A stretch of 64,000 bases of DNA from UBA7985 sp038141425 (lineage in GTDB: Bacteria > Pseudomonadota > Alphaproteobacteria > UBA7985). Shown piece by piece: positions 1 to 10,254 of this stretch. The stretch is from the NCBI GenBank assembly GCA_038141425.1, contig JAYQIC010000010.1, positions 186,001 through 250,000 of the forward strand, written 5' to 3'. Position 1 is the first letter of the stretch; each line of letters starts with the position of its first letter. The notes below the pieces were generated by a model that saw only the letters and a program-made list of their open reading frames with translations, did no database searches and was not told the origin of the DNA. Both the position numbers and the translations under genes were made by a program.

Positions 1-326
1 ATGTGACCGACCGTTCCCTCTCCCTGCAGCAGCTCATGGGCGCGGTGCTTGCAGACGTTGTAGAAAGCGCGCAGCGTGCCATCCTTGTCCCGCACCACCA
101 TGATCGACTGCCCGGCGATGGTCGTGGTGACGTAAGCGCCCGGCTCGCGCAGTTTCTCGATATGGCAGACCCACTGCCACGCGTGAGAGAAGACGGCGTT
201 CTGTTCGAGGCTGAACCACTCATTCTGCGTGTAAGCCTCGGCCTGCAGCGACAGTGAGGCCGCCGGGTCGGGGTCGTAGCCGGCGCGGATGCGCTCGAAA
301 TCTGCGGCGTTGAGGACGGTGATCAT
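1..326 (-). CDS. Rieske non-heme iron oxygenase alpha subunit, N-terminal part (runs off window)
   Basis: Only the first 108 or so residues lie in the window; the gene continues past the left edge. The N-terminal reading ends in a half Rieske cluster motif, NVCKHRAHELLQGEG (Cys-x-His), preceded by a Rieske-type beta segment (AGQSIMVVRDKDGTLRAFY). The second Cys-x2-His half and the mononuclear iron domain are outside. The start is taken at the ATG with an AGGA-type site about 8 bases upstream; an in-frame ATG six codons earlier is an alternative. This motif style is common among oxygenases acting on quaternary amines (choline, carnitine, betaines), which would suit the choline sulfatase 49 bases upstream on the same strand. 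The substrate is inference; the Rieske call is firm. Confidence 0.8.
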   Translation of the reverse strand, partial: MITVLNAADFERIRAGYDPDPAASLSLQAEAYTQNEWFSLEQNAVFSHAWQWVCHIEKLREPGAYVTTTIAGQSIMVVRDKDGTLRAFYNVCKHRAHELLQGEGTVGH

Positions 327-375
327 AGCTCGTTCCTGCTGCATCGGTGTTGGTTCTACGAGATCAATCAGTCGG

Positions 376-1913
376 TCAGGCCGGATCGGTTTTAGGGAAC
401 CGGAAGCGCTCGGCGGCGACTGTCCAGTCCATGTGGTTGCGAACGTACTGCTGGCTGGCGTCCTTGGGCGGGTTGTAGTCCCAGGGCTCGGCGGCACCCG
501 CCTCCATGGCGGCGTGAATCGCCCGACGCTGGCGCTGCGTCGCCATGACATCCTCGCGAAGCCGGGCGCTGTCCCAGCGGTCTGCAACCTCTGCTGCGAA
601 GTCTGCGGCCATGGTCGCATGTCCGGGATCGTCGACCAGATTGCGCGCCTCGGTTGGGTCTTCGGCGAGGTTATAGAGCAACGGCTTGTCGCCCTCACAG
701 GCGATATATTTGTAAGCCCCGCGCCGGATCATGAACACCGGGTGCCCGGCCATTTCCGCGCAGTACTCGCCGATGGCTTCGTCGACCGTGTCTGCCTCAC
801 CCCGAGCCAGCGGCATCAGCGACCGGCCGTCGATGGGCATGCCGATTACCGGCTGCTCGGCGCCTGCACTGCCCGCAATATCGAGCATGGTCGGCAGGAT
901 ATCGACGAGGCTACAGGCATTGGCCGCCGAGCCCTGCCCAACCCCCGGCCCGGCGATGATCAGCGGCACCCGCGCGGAGTGCTCGAAGAAGTTCATTTTG
1001 TACCAGAGCCCGCGCTCACCCAGCATATCGCCGTGGTCGGCGGTGATGATGAAGATGGTGTCCTCCAGCATCCCTGCCTCAGTGATGGTCTGCACCAGCT
1101 CGCCAACCTTGCTGTCAAAATAGGAAACGTTGGCGTAGTAGGCATGACGCGCCTTACGCACCTCCGCCTCGGTCAGCGGCACCGTCGAGGCCTCGATCCC
1201 GTCCATAACCCGGCGGGAGAAGCCGTTGTGCTCCTCAGGCGCCAGCACGAAGGCCGGCATGTCGATATGATCGCTGTCGTAGAGATCCCACCACTCCTGC
1301 CGCGCAACGTAGGGGTCGTGCGGGTGGATAAAGCTCGCGACCATGCAGAACGGCTGATCATCATCGCGGGCGTAGTCGAAAATCCGGCGCTTGGCGTAGA
1401 AGGCGACTTCTTCATCGTAATCGATCTGGAAGGTCGCCGCCCCGACCCCGGCTTCCTTGACCGTCGCCATGTTGTGGTACCACTTGTCGATCCGCTCGTC
1501 GGGGAGTTCCCAGTCGGGGTCCAGGCGTAGTCCGAGGGATAAATATCGGTCGTCACCCGCTCTTCGAAGCCGTGCATCTGGTCCGGGCCGACGAAGTGCA
1601 TCTTGCCGGACAGGCAGGTGCGGTAGCCCATCAGGCGCAGGTAGTGGGCAAAGGTCGGGATCGATGCCGGGAATTCCGATGCATTGTCATAGGCGGCAAT
1701 ACGGGAAATCAGCTGCCCAGACATGAAGCTGAACCGCGACGGCGCGCACAGCGGCGAATTGCAATAGGCCGCATCAAACCGCATGCCCCGCGCAGCCAGT
1801 GCATCGATATGCGGGGTTTTGACCAGTGGATGGCCATAGGCGCCCGTGAACTGGGGCGCCAGCTGATCCGCCATGATCAGGACGATATTGGGTGCGCGCT
1901 TGCTTTGCTGCAT
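376..1913 (-). CDS. betC: Choline-sulfatase (frameshifted)
   Basis: Arylsulfatase-superfamily hydrolase expected to cleave choline-O-sulfate to choline and sulfate. The N-terminus carries PNIVLIMADQL, the formylglycine motif C-A-P-S-R in SPLCAPSRFSFMSGQL, then HFVGPDQMHGFEERVTTDIY, a BetC-like signature; later parts include ASFIHPHDPYVARQEWW, ITADHGDMLGERGLW and a C-terminal YVRNHMDW typical of choline sulfatases. A frameshift near 1525 (run of C) splits the protein; the second frame restores RIDKWYHNM exactly where BetC has its equivalent. Total length, about 512 residues, suits the family. It lies between a GlxA-type regulator gene upstream and a Rieske oxygenase downstream, all on the minus strand, so choline release followed by oxidation or demethylation is plausible. 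Confidence 0.88.
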
Positions 1914-2025
1914 GGCCTGGAACCTTCGAAAACCGTTACGGACTGAGCTTGCATGAAACCAAGGCCCTGACCTTGCATTTTTACGACAGTTTCATCGGTT
2001 TTCCGGAGCTTGGTTTAGCCCGGTT

Positions 2026-3046
2026 TCAGGCCTGTTCCTCTGCAAGGAACCGCAGCTCAAAGGCGATTTTGCCGCGTTGTCGATGATCTGTGGGTGTCAG
2101 CCCGAACCGGCGCCGGAAAACTCGTGAAAAATTGGCGGGTGAACCGAAGCCACAAGCCAGTGCCACTTCAAGCATCGGCAGGGTCGTCTGGGTCAGCAGT
2201 TCCTGCGCGCGACCCAGCCGCAGGTCGAGGTAACGCCCCAGCGGGTCCCCATGTCCGCAGCTTTGAAGGCACGTTCGAGGGCCCGCTGGTGTACACCCAG
2301 AGCTTCGGCGATGGAGGGAACGGAAACCGGCTCCTCGATATGGGCACGCATGATTTGCTCAGCCCGCTCGATCAACCCTGTGGCAGATGCTTTATCGCCA
2401 ACAGGAGGTTCGACCTTATCGGCAGGATCATCCTCTGCTGCGCTCGCGGGGCGATCCCCGGGGATGAGCAGGTAGTCGCTGATCCGGTTTCGGGCGCGCT
2501 CCCCAGATCGCTGGCAATTACAGACAGCGCACAGTCAAAGGCCCCGCTGCCGCCAGCACAGGACAGCACCAGCGGATCGTCGACCCATCGCTCGTCCAGA
2601 ACCTCAATCGCCGGATACAGTTCGGCCAGCGAATGCCGGTGCTCGGGGTGGACCGTAACCCGCCCACGGGTCAGCAATCCTGCCAAACCGAGGATAAAGG
2701 CCCCGGTGTCGATAGTCACGAGCCGGGTTCCGGCCCGTGACCAGCGCCGGATCGCAGCGAGCAGTTTCGGCCGGGCCAGGGCCTCCGGCGCCCAACTGGT
2801 GGAGACCACGAGGAAGTCCGGCGCTGGCCCCGCCGGGTCAAGCAAGCTGGTTTTCAACTCGGCGGTATTGGAAGCCTGCAGCAGGCCGCCGCAAAAGCTC
2901 TGGAAGGCCCAGGCATACCGGCGTCCGTAGAGATAGTTGGCCACGCGGAACGGATCGACGAAGGCCGTGGTCGCCGCGAGGTTGAAGCTGGGGGCGGTCA
3001 GGATGCAGAGTTGAACCAGATCATCACGAGCGTTGTTCAGGCACAT
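2026..3046 (-). CDS. GlxA/AraC-family transcriptional regulator (frameshifted)
   Basis: The N-terminal two thirds form a DJ-1/PfpI-like domain (LCILTAPSFNLAATTAFVDP at the start, LVTIDTGAFILGLAGLL in the middle). The C-terminal part is an AraC DNA-binding domain: SVPSIAEALGVHQRALERAF, then LDLRLGRAQELL and VALACGFGSPANFSRVFRR, the second helix-turn-helix. Two frameshifts, near 2390 and near 2250, must be crossed to join these; both joins restore conserved AraC segments. Length is about 340 residues, normal for GlxA proteins. Regulators of this architecture (GbdR, CdhR) commonly control choline, betaine and carnitine catabolism, so it may regulate the downstream choline sulfatase and Rieske oxygenase, 112 bases away. 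That target is inference from context. Confidence 0.82.
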
Positions 3047-3291
3047 GGAAAGTCTTCCGAAAGAAGCTTGGCGTGGCTATCCTCTTAGTTTTTTGCATAT
3101 TTTCGACATTAGGGCATCGATTTTTAGAGTGTTCGACAGGACAACAGGGCTTGAGGCAGCACTGCTCTTAATGATGCTAGGCCTAAGCTCTGAACCGGGC
3201 TTGTGCCGTGAAGGTATTTTTCGGAATATTGCGCGAAAGCTAGGCCTCCGTGGTCCAACAGCAAACCTTCTGAGCGACCGCGAGAAAATAC
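3047..3291. promoter_or_regulatory. Divergent intergenic region between GlxA-type regulator and flavin monooxygenase
   Basis: This stretch is clearly more AT-rich than its surroundings, with several T runs, and must carry the promoters of two outward-facing genes. A 9-base direct repeat, GCTAGGCCT, occurs at 3176 and 3239. I cannot assign a specific operator or promoter. Confidence 0.45.
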
Positions 3292-4600
3292 ATGTCCACA
3301 TCCCCGGCTTTGGCCCCGACAACGACCGACGACGTCCTGATCGCCGGTGGTGGTATATGCGGGCTGGTCACAGCCCTGACCCTGCACCAACTTGGCATCC
3401 CCTGCCGCGTGTTCGAGGCTGTCAGCGCCCCGCGCCCACTGGGGGTCGGGATCAACCTCCAGCCCAACGCGGTCCGTGAGCTCTACGATCTGGGGATCGA
3501 CGACACCCTGCTCGACACCATAGGGATCCAGGCGCGGGAGTGGGCGCTCGTGGGTCTCAATGGCAACGACATCTACGCCGAGCCACGTGGTCTGCTCGCG
3601 GGCTATAACTGGCCGCAGTATGCTGTCCACCGTGGTGAGCTGCACATGCTGCTCTACCGCACTGTTCTCGAACGCCTCGGCCCGGATCGGGTCAGCCTCG
3701 GGCATCGTGCCCAGGGCTATCGCGTTGAGGGCGACGGCAGCGGTGCCAGCCTGCTGGTCCAGACACCGGGCCGCGATGACCTGACGGCCATTGGCGGCAA
3801 ACTGCTGCTCGGTGCCGACGGTATTCATTCGGCTATCCGCGCGCAGATGCACCCTGACCAGACCCCCATCCACTGGGGCGGCACCATCATGTGGCGGGGT
3901 GTAACCCGTGCGCCCGCCATCCGCACCGGCTCTTCGTTTGTCGGTCTGGGAGAAGGAAGACCGCCGGCTTGTCATCTACCCCATTTCCCAGCCCGACGCC
4001 GACGGCCTGTCGCTGATCAACTGGATCGCCGAGATCCGGGTCGACAGCCAGCATGGCTGGGAGGGCACCGGCTGGTATAGCGAGGTGGAGGTCGACAGTT
4101 TCCTGCACCACTTCAAGGGCATGAAATACGACTGGCTCGACGTTCCGGCGTTGCTGGCACATTGCTCGGTCGCCTTCGAAAACCCAATGATCGACCGCGA
4201 CCCTATCGACACGTGGAACGACGGCCCGGTGCTGCTGATTGGGGACGCGGCGCACCCCATGTATCCCACCGGCTCCAACGGTGCCAGCCAAGCCATCATC
4301 GACGCTCGGCGGCTGGGTGCCCTGTTCCTCGAACAAGGCGTCAACGCGGGTGCCTTAGCGGCCTTCGATCAGGCGCTCAACGGACCGATCAACGAGGTGG
4401 TGCTGCGCAACCGGGGCGATGGCCCCTTCGGCCTGCTCAAGCTTGTCGAGGATCGCTGTGGCGGACGCTTTGAAGATATCAACGCCGTAATCCCCGCCGA
4501 TGAACGCCAGCAGTTCATGCAGCGCTATCAGGCCGCAGCAGGCTTCGCCCGCGACGCCCTCAACGCTGCACCACCGACCCTGCCGTCAAAGGCGGCCTGA
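3292..4600 (+). CDS. FAD-dependent monooxygenase / flavin-dependent oxidoreductase (frameshifted)
   Basis: Group A flavoprotein hydroxylase fold. An N-terminal dinucleotide motif, VLIAGGGICGLVTALTLHQL, is followed by the FAD ribose-binding region; the C-terminal part has the second FAD motif GPVLLIGDAAHPMYPTGSNG. LLGADGIHSAIR supplies the central DG motif. A frameshift near 3940 separates the two halves; the reading resumes as EKEDRRLVIYPISQP, standard for this family. Joined length is about 435 residues, typical of the PhzS-like branch of single-component monooxygenases. The ATG used has a weak GAGAAA-type site. The substrate is not identifiable. A cupin gene follows on the same strand after 149 bases. 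Confidence 0.82.
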
Positions 4601-4749
4601 CCGACCGCCGCTTCCACTTGACTGACTTCTGTCTCAAATCGACTTGTTTGTCAGCATTTCAGAGACTTGCTGGCTTGTGCTGTCCATCCCTTTGGGCCTA
4701 ATATTAGTGAATTCGTATTTTGCCTGCAGATCTCAACGGGAGAGACAAC

Positions 4750-5115
4750 ATGAGTTCCATTGTTAAGAAGAATTTCGACAGCCCAGATGAAGTCCGCGCC
4801 CCGGACAAGGCCAAGGTCCACGTCTGCCAGCTGGGCGACGTCGCCGCTGCGCGCCTGACGCTCGAGCCGGGTTGGAGCTGGTCCAGCTGCGTCAAGCCGA
4901 TGGTCGGCGGTGACAGCTGCCAGGCCCGTCACGTCGGCACCGTGATTCAAGGCACGATGGTCGCCAAGCACAACGACGGCACCACTCAGACCTTTAAGGC
5001 GGGTGATACCTACATCATCGAGCCGGGCCACGATGGCTGGGTCGAAGGCGATGAAGCCGTGGTTGCTTTCGAGTTTAACTCGACCGCCGCGCAGACCTAC
5101 GCCGCAACCAAGTAA
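4750..5115 (+). CDS. Small single-domain cupin protein
   Basis: A 121-residue protein with one cupin barrel: SSCVKPMVGGDSCQARHVG and VIQGTMVAKHNDG correspond to cupin motif 1, and FKAGDTYIIEPGHDGWVEGD to motif 2. The start chosen has a GGGAGAGA site just upstream; an in-frame upstream start at 4720 has no comparable site. The metal ligands are only partly recognisable (one His in each motif), so enzymatic activity is uncertain. The upstream gap holds a 10-bp palindrome, CTAATATTAG, at 4698. It could act with the preceding monooxygenase or as a stand-alone binding protein. Confidence 0.75.
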   Translation: MSSIVKKNFDSPDEVRAPDKAKVHVCQLGDVAAARLTLEPGWSWSSCVKPMVGGDSCQARHVGTVIQGTMVAKHNDGTTQTFKAGDTYIIEPGHDGWVEGDEAVVAFEFNSTAAQTYAATK

Positions 5116-5204
5116 GGCGCCCTGGCGCACTCAGCGAGACCTGTCCCCGGCGCGGCGCCACGCTGTGTCGGGGCCGTGTCGGGACCGGTCCGTCCCCGCT
5201 TAGG

Positions 5205-6189
5205 TCATGAGCACGATTTTCCGGCATCCACGCGGCCAGCGAGCAGGTCATCAAAGGCCCCTGCCCCTTCACTCAGCGGGCGCTGATCGACCCAGTCAAA
5301 GCTGCCGAACTTGCCCTCGAAAATCGCCTGCGCAGTGTCGCGGAAGTCCTGCGCACTATAGGTGTAGGTGCCGATAAACCCGATTTCCTGCAGCGTCATC
5401 CGCCGGACATCGAGCCCACCTTCGTTATCCCCCAGACCGATGTGGGCGATCACCCCGCCGGGCCGGACGATGGCCGAGGCAATCTTGCGCGTCGGCGCGA
5501 TCCCGACCGCATCGACCACCAGATGCGGCAGGGAGCCGCTGGTGTCCTCGAAGCTTGCCTGAAAATCGAACTGCGGCAGGGCTGCGCGCATTCTGGCGCG
5601 GCGGGCGGCGTTGGTTTCCAGAACCGTAATCCGGCTTACGCCCTGAATGGACAGGCTCAGCGCTGCGCTCAGGCCGATGGCACCGCCACCCAGCACCACG
5701 GCCTCGACCCGATCGGCTGGCTCCGGGGCCTGCCCCAAAGCGAGGCGCACGGCGTGCCAGCCGCAAGCCATGGGCTCGGTCAGTGCCGCCTGCCACAGTG
5801 GAACCTCTTCCGGCACGGTCACAAGATTGCTGAACGGCATCGAGATGCATTCGGCGAAACTGCCCTCACGCGGCGGCATGGAGATGATTTGACGCTGCTG
5901 GCAAAGGTTTTCCGGCCGCTCTCACAGAATTCGCAGGTGCCGCAGGCCACCAGCGGATTGATGGTCACCCGGCGACCGGCTTCCGGACCAGACGCAATCA
6001 CGCCAGCGGTCTCGTGCCCGAGGATCAGGGCGCGGGCCGGCGGGGATCATGACCGAGAAAGGCGTGCATGTCCGAGCCGCAGATCCCCGAACAATCGAGA
6101 TCAATCAGCGCATCAGCGCCTTGCGCAACCGGATCGGCGACGTCGCGATAGTCGAGCTGCTTCGGGCCGGTGTACACGAGTGCTTTCAT
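5205..6189 (-). CDS. hpsP: Zinc-type alcohol dehydrogenase, putative DHPS dehydrogenase HpsP (frameshifted)
   Basis: Medium-chain dehydrogenase. The N-terminus has the catalytic-zinc motif CSGICGSDMHAFLGHD; the structural zinc cysteines follow in CGTCEFC and NLC; the Rossmann motif is VVLGGGAIGLSAALSL. Frameshifts occur near 6035 and near 5912. The extreme C-terminus also looks shifted: with one more A in the AAAA run at about 5216 it would end GKIVLMT rather than GKSCS. Start ATG overlaps the stop of the upstream SDR gene (ATGA), so translation is coupled. In known DHPS clusters hpsO and hpsP products interconvert the DHPS enantiomers; position after hpsN and the SDR supports that role. Confidence 0.75.
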
Positions 6190-6953
6190 TTGGCTGTGAA
6201 CCCTCCATCAACGAACAAAACCTGTCCCGTCACGTAGTCGCTGGCCGGGGAGCACAGAAACCGTAACGGTCCGGCGAGGTCTTCCATGGTGCCGTTCCGC
6301 CCGATGCACGTCTGTTCTGCCAGCGCCTGCGCCTTGGCCTGGTCGGCAAAGACGGGCCCGGTCAGCTCTGTCGGGAAGAAACCCGGCGCCAAGGCATTGC
6401 ACAGCACACCGCGCGCTGACCACGCCTCGGCCATAGCCCGGGTCATCTGCTCAACGCCGCCCTTGGACGCGCCATAGCTGATCCCGTTGGCAAAGGCCCG
6501 GCGGGACTGCAACGAGGCGAAATTGACGATCCGGCCCCAGCCGCGCGCCGCCATGCCGTCCACCAGTTTCTGGGCGAGAAAGAAGGGTACGCTGAGGTTC
6601 AGCGTCAGGGTCTGGGACCAGTCCTCGGGCGCCACGTAATCGGCGTGAACCCGGGTGTTGACCCCAGCCGCATTGATCAGGATATCCGGCGCGCCAAAGG
6701 GCTTAGCCACAGCCCGGGCCACCGCCGCGCAGTCGCCTTCGTTTAGCAGATCGGCAACATGAATGGCGGTTTCGCCGTCGGTGCACTCAGCCCACTCAAT
6801 CAGTTGGTCTTCCCGTCGCGCGACGCCGACGACACGGGCGCCCGCTTGCGCAAGAATGGTGGCGCTGGCCCGACCCAGCCCGCTGCTGGCGCCGGTCACG
6901 CAGGCAACCTTACCAGCCAGCGAAAACAGTGGCTCGCTCGGCGCGGCGGTCAC
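6186..6953 (-). CDS. hpsO: Short-chain dehydrogenase, putative DHPS 2-dehydrogenase HpsO
   Basis: A 255-residue classical SDR with the cofactor motif TGASSGLG near residue 20, LINAAGVN, and the catalytic Ser and Y-G-A-S-K motif; a glycine-rich C-terminus (FVDGGF) completes it. It starts at GTG directly after the hpsN stop codon (TGA-GTG) and ends overlapping the start of the next dehydrogenase gene, indicating tight coupling. In established DHPS pathways HpsO oxidises or reduces the C2 hydroxyl, isomerising DHPS enantiomers with HpsP so that HpsN can act. Family identity is certain; the specific role rests on the cluster. Confidence 0.82.
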   Translation of the reverse strand: MTAAPSEPLFSLAGKVACVTGASSGLGRASATILAQAGARVVGVARREDQLIEWAECTDGETAIHVADLLNEGDCAAVARAVAKPFGAPDILINAAGVNTRVHADYVAPEDWSQTLTLNLSVPFFLAQKLVDGMAARGWGRIVNFASLQSRRAFANGISYGASKGGVEQMTRAMAEAWSARGVLCNALAPGFFPTELTGPVFADQAKAQALAEQTCIGRNGTMEDLAGPLRFLCSPASDYVTGQVLFVDGGFTAK

Positions 6954-8267
6954 TCAGTCCTCGCTTTCGGCGCTGAGGTCGAAGTTCTCACCGGGGAAAT
7001 ACTTGGCCAGCCGTACGTCAGCGGCGCGGGCATGACCCTCCATGCCCTCAAGCCGTGAGATCCGGGCCGTTGCCTGCCCCACCCCGCGCATGCCCTCGCG
7101 GGTTGCGCGCTGCCACGTGACAATCTTCATGAACTTGTGCACTGACAGGCCGCCGGTGTACTTGGCCGCGCCGTTGGTCGGCAGCACGTGGTTCGGGCCA
7201 GAGGCCTTGTCGCCAAAGGATACGGTGGTTTCTTCGCCGAGGAACAGCGAGCCGTAATTGCGCAGCCGCTGCAGCCACCAGTCCAGATCGGCGGCCTGCA
7301 CGGTCAGGTGTTCGGGCGCGTAGCCATCGGAGACCGAGGCCATTTCCTCCCGGTCTGAACACAGCACCACTTCGGCGTAGTCGCGCCAGGCTGCGGCTGC
7401 GTTCTCTCCGTTCTGCCCGGGCAGGTCTGCGATCAGCTCCGGCACGCGGGCGATGACTGCGTGGGCAAGCTTTTCGTCGTTGGTGACCAGCCAGACCGGT
7501 GAGTTGTAGCCATGCTCGGCCTGGCTCACCAGATCGACAGCAACAATCTCGGGGTCGGCGTCGCCGTCGGCAAGGATCAGGCTGTCGGTCGGGCCGGCAA
7601 ACATGTCGATGCCGACCCGGCCGAACAGGATGCGCTTGGCTTCGGCCACGAATTGATTGCCCGGGCCGACGAGAATGTCTGCCTGCGGCAGATCAAACAG
7701 ACCGAAGGCCATCGACGCGATACCCTGCACCCCGCCCATGGCGAGGATCTGGTTGGCGCCGCAAACCTTGGCCGCGTGCACGATCGCCGGGGCAATGCCG
7801 ACGTCCTTGCGCGGGGGCGAGCAGGCGGTGATGTGCTGAACACCGGCGACGCGCGCCGTGGTCACGGTCATGATCGCGCTGGCAATATGGCTGTAGCGGC
7901 CGCCCGGGATATAGCACCCTGCCGAAGAGACCGGGATCAGCCGCTGGCCTGCGACCAGACCGGGGACAACCTCCATCTCGATATCCTGGATAGTGTCCCG
8001 CTGGCGCTCGGCAAAGCGGCGAACGTTGTCGTGGGCGAAGGCAATATCGTCCTTGAGCTTCTGGCTCACCTGCGCCGAAGCCGTCTCGATCTCTTCCTCG
8101 CTGAGCAGCAGCGGCCCCTGGTACTGATCGAAGCGTGCCGCATAGGCGCGCGCAACGTCCTCACCCCCGGCCTCGATTTCATCGAGGATTTTCTTGACGG
8201 TATCGCCGACTGACTCAGCCTCGGCTGAAGCCGTTTTGGCGGCACGCTTAAGGAAAACTACAGGCAC
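6954..8267 (-). CDS. hpsN: Sulfopropanediol (DHPS) 3-dehydrogenase, HisD family
   Basis: A 437-residue intact histidinol-dehydrogenase-like enzyme, expected to oxidise (R)-DHPS at C3 in two NAD-dependent steps to sulfolactate. Zinc-site and catalytic segments are all present: SQAEHGYNSP (Gln and His ligands), YAPEHL (Glu-His catalytic pair), VSFGDKASGPNHVLPT (Asp ligand) and LEGMEGHA (His ligand). AGCYIPGGRYSHIASAIMTV and FAGPTDSL are typical HpsN stretches. Histidine-pathway HisD would normally sit with other his genes; here it follows a TRAP importer and precedes two dehydrogenases, the hps order. It starts with GTG inside the end of the dctM gene. Confidence 0.92.
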   Translation of the reverse strand: MPVVFLKRAAKTASAEAESVGDTVKKILDEIEAGGEDVARAYAARFDQYQGPLLLSEEEIETASAQVSQKLKDDIAFAHDNVRRFAERQRDTIQDIEMEVVPGLVAGQRLIPVSSAGCYIPGGRYSHIASAIMTVTTARVAGVQHITACSPPRKDVGIAPAIVHAAKVCGANQILAMGGVQGIASMAFGLFDLPQADILVGPGNQFVAEAKRILFGRVGIDMFAGPTDSLILADGDADPEIVAVDLVSQAEHGYNSPVWLVTNDEKLAHAVIARVPELIADLPGQNGENAAAAWRDYAEVVLCSDREEMASVSDGYAPEHLTVQAADLDWWLQRLRNYGSLFLGEETTVSFGDKASGPNHVLPTNGAAKYTGGLSVHKFMKIVTWQRATREGMRGVGQATARISRLEGMEGHARAADVRLAKYFPGENFDLSAESED

Positions 8268-9615
8268 AGCCTGCCTCCTTTATAAATTTCCGGTAACAGG
8301 AAGGTGGATACCTGCGGGACGAACGCGATCAACAGCACGACAAGCAGCATGAAGAACACGAAAGGTACAGCCCGTGCGGCAATTTTGAGCACCGACTCGC
8401 CGGTCAGACCGCTGACCACGAACAGGTTCAGCCCCAGTGGGGGTGTGATAAACCCGACCCCCAGCGCGGTGATCATCATCACGCAGAACTGGATCTCGTT
8501 CATCTCGATGTTGTCGGCCAGCGGTTTCAGGATCGGCGCCAGAATCACGATGTTCGGCGTGGTTTCCATCACGCAGCCCGCAGCGACCAGAATCCCAATC
8601 ATCAGAATGATCAGCAGATAGGGATTATCGGTCAGCGACGTCACCCCATAGACGAAGCCCTGCGGCACCCCCATGGCGGCGAGGGTCTGCGCCAGCGGCA
8701 GCGAAAACGCGATGATGGGCAGGATAACGCCGTTCACCTTGGCCGAGCTGATTAGCATGCTCGGGAAGTCGGAAAAGCGCAGCGTCCCCATTATGAAGCC
8801 CATGATGATAGTCACCACCACGGCCGTAGCCCCGGCCTCGGTGGGCGTAAAGCGACCTGAGAAATGCCGACGAAGATAATCCCCGGCACAAGGAAGGCGT
8901 ACCAGCCCTGGCGCACGGCGACGCCGAGCTGCATCAGCCATTCGCGGAAACTGATCTGATTGCCGCTCTCGTATGCCATCCGCCGGTTGACGATGATGTT
9001 GGTGACGAGGATCGACGTCAGGATCAGCAGCCCGGGGATCAGCGCCGCCTGGAACAGGGTGGAGGCGGATATCCCCAGCACCAGACCAATGACGATGTAG
9101 GCAATCGACGGCGGGATCAGGATCCCGGTGCAGGCACCGGCCGCAACCAGCGCACAGGCGTAGGGGCGCGGATAACCACTCTCGACCAGCCGGTCGATGG
9201 TCATGCGGCCGACCGCGGCTGCCCCGGCGGCATCCGAGCCGGAGATCGCGGAAAACATGCCGCAGACGAGTACGGTCGCCGAGCCGAAGCCGCCCCGGGT
9301 CCAGTTGGTCAGGGCCTCCGCGACGTTGAGGAACTTGCGGCTGAGACCGGTGCGCACCAGCACGTCTCCGGTCAGGATGAACAGCGGTATGGCTGTCAGG
9401 GCGAAGGCATCGATCCCATCAAACAGGGACTCGCCGAGCAGCGACAGCGGCAGCACATCGCTCATCACCATCAGCGCGACAGCGCTCGAGCCGATCGCCG
9501 CCCAGATCGGCACGCCCAGCGCGCACAGCGCGACGAACAGGATTACCGGGATATAGAATGACCAGCCAAGCTCAACGCCTTGCTGGAGGGTTTGCCACAG
9601 CACGTTGAACCTCAA
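8258..9615 (-). CDS. hpsM: TRAP transporter large permease (DctM/HpsM), frameshifted
   Basis: Twelve-helix-type TRAP large subunit that couples sodium flux to import. Family segments include FALTAIPLFILTGDVLVRTG, FSAISGSDAAGAAAVG, ACTGILIPPSIAYIV and VLPIIAFSLPLAQTLAAMG, with GVGFITPPLGLNLFVV near the end. A frameshift near 8870 joins the two halves within a hydrophobic loop region. The start is unusual: a TTG overlapping the stop of dctQ, or a GTG four codons on. It overlaps the start of hpsN, so the importer and the dehydrogenase are one transcript. DHPS is the inferred substrate. Confidence 0.85.
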
Positions 9616-10127
9616 TCAAACAGTTTGTTGCCCTCAAAGGGCGGGCGGCCGTGGATCAGGTCGCGCACGTCGCGCACCAGCGACTGAGCCAGCCGCAAAA
9701 GCACAAGCGCGAAGCCGATCGGCACCGCCATCAGAAACCAGAACTTAGGCAGGCGCAGCCCATCGGTGACCGAGCCGAACTTCAGGCTCACCTGCACCGT
9801 TTCCCAGGACCAATAAAACGCCAGCACCGCGACGAACACCATGACCAGATCGCCGAAAATATAGAGCAGCGACTTGATCCGCTGCGGCACGAAGTGAAAG
9901 AGGACGTCGATGCGAATGTGGGCTCGCTCCCGCACCGCTGCAGCAGCTGCAATCCACGCGAGGTAGATGAAGGCGTAGCGGACGATTTCCTCACCCCAGA
10001 CAGAGCTGTAGGAAAATACCTCGCGACGCATCACTTCCACCGCCATCGTGACGACCAGAATGACGTAGAACGACAGCAGCGCCCACTTCTCCAGATCGCG
10101 GTTCAGAACGCCCAGACTGTTCCGCAC
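9612..10127 (-). CDS. hpsL: TRAP transporter small permease (DctQ/HpsL)
   Basis: A 171-residue four-helix membrane protein of the DctQ family; VMRREVFSYSSVWGEEIVRY is the characteristic region following helix one, and RERAHIRIDVLFHFVPQR the conserved cytoplasmic segment. It starts at GTG with a GGAGGAG site about six bases upstream. It lies between the solute-binding protein gene (127-base gap) and the large permease gene, with which it overlaps. Bridges the periplasmic receptor and the large permease. Confidence 0.85.
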   Translation of the reverse strand: MRNSLGVLNRDLEKWALLSFYVILVVTMAVEVMRREVFSYSSVWGEEIVRYAFIYLAWIAAAAAVRERAHIRIDVLFHFVPQRIKSLLYIFGDLVMVFVAVLAFYWSWETVQVSLKFGSVTDGLRLPKFWFLMAVPIGFALVLLRLAQSLVRDVRDLIHGRPPFEGNKLFD

Positions 10128-10254
10128 GCCATCTCCTCCCCAAAATCACCGACGGGCCGGACGCAGTACTGAGACTGGCCGGCCCTGTCGTAACGGCGTC
10201 CCTGATGAGAGCTCAGGCTCACGCACCGAGCCAGAGCCCCCGGGACTGAACGCC

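Noticed and set aside
289..1530. Long plus-strand open frame of 413 codons opposite choline sulfatase
   Set aside because: No recognisable motifs; composition is that of an antisense shadow of a GC-rich gene, and the minus strand carries the sulfatase catalytic motifs.
6954..8267. Histidine biosynthesis hisD
   Set aside because: HisD fold, but the context (TRAP importer, SDR, zinc dehydrogenase, comDE) and HpsN-like segments point to DHPS oxidation; no other his gene is nearby.
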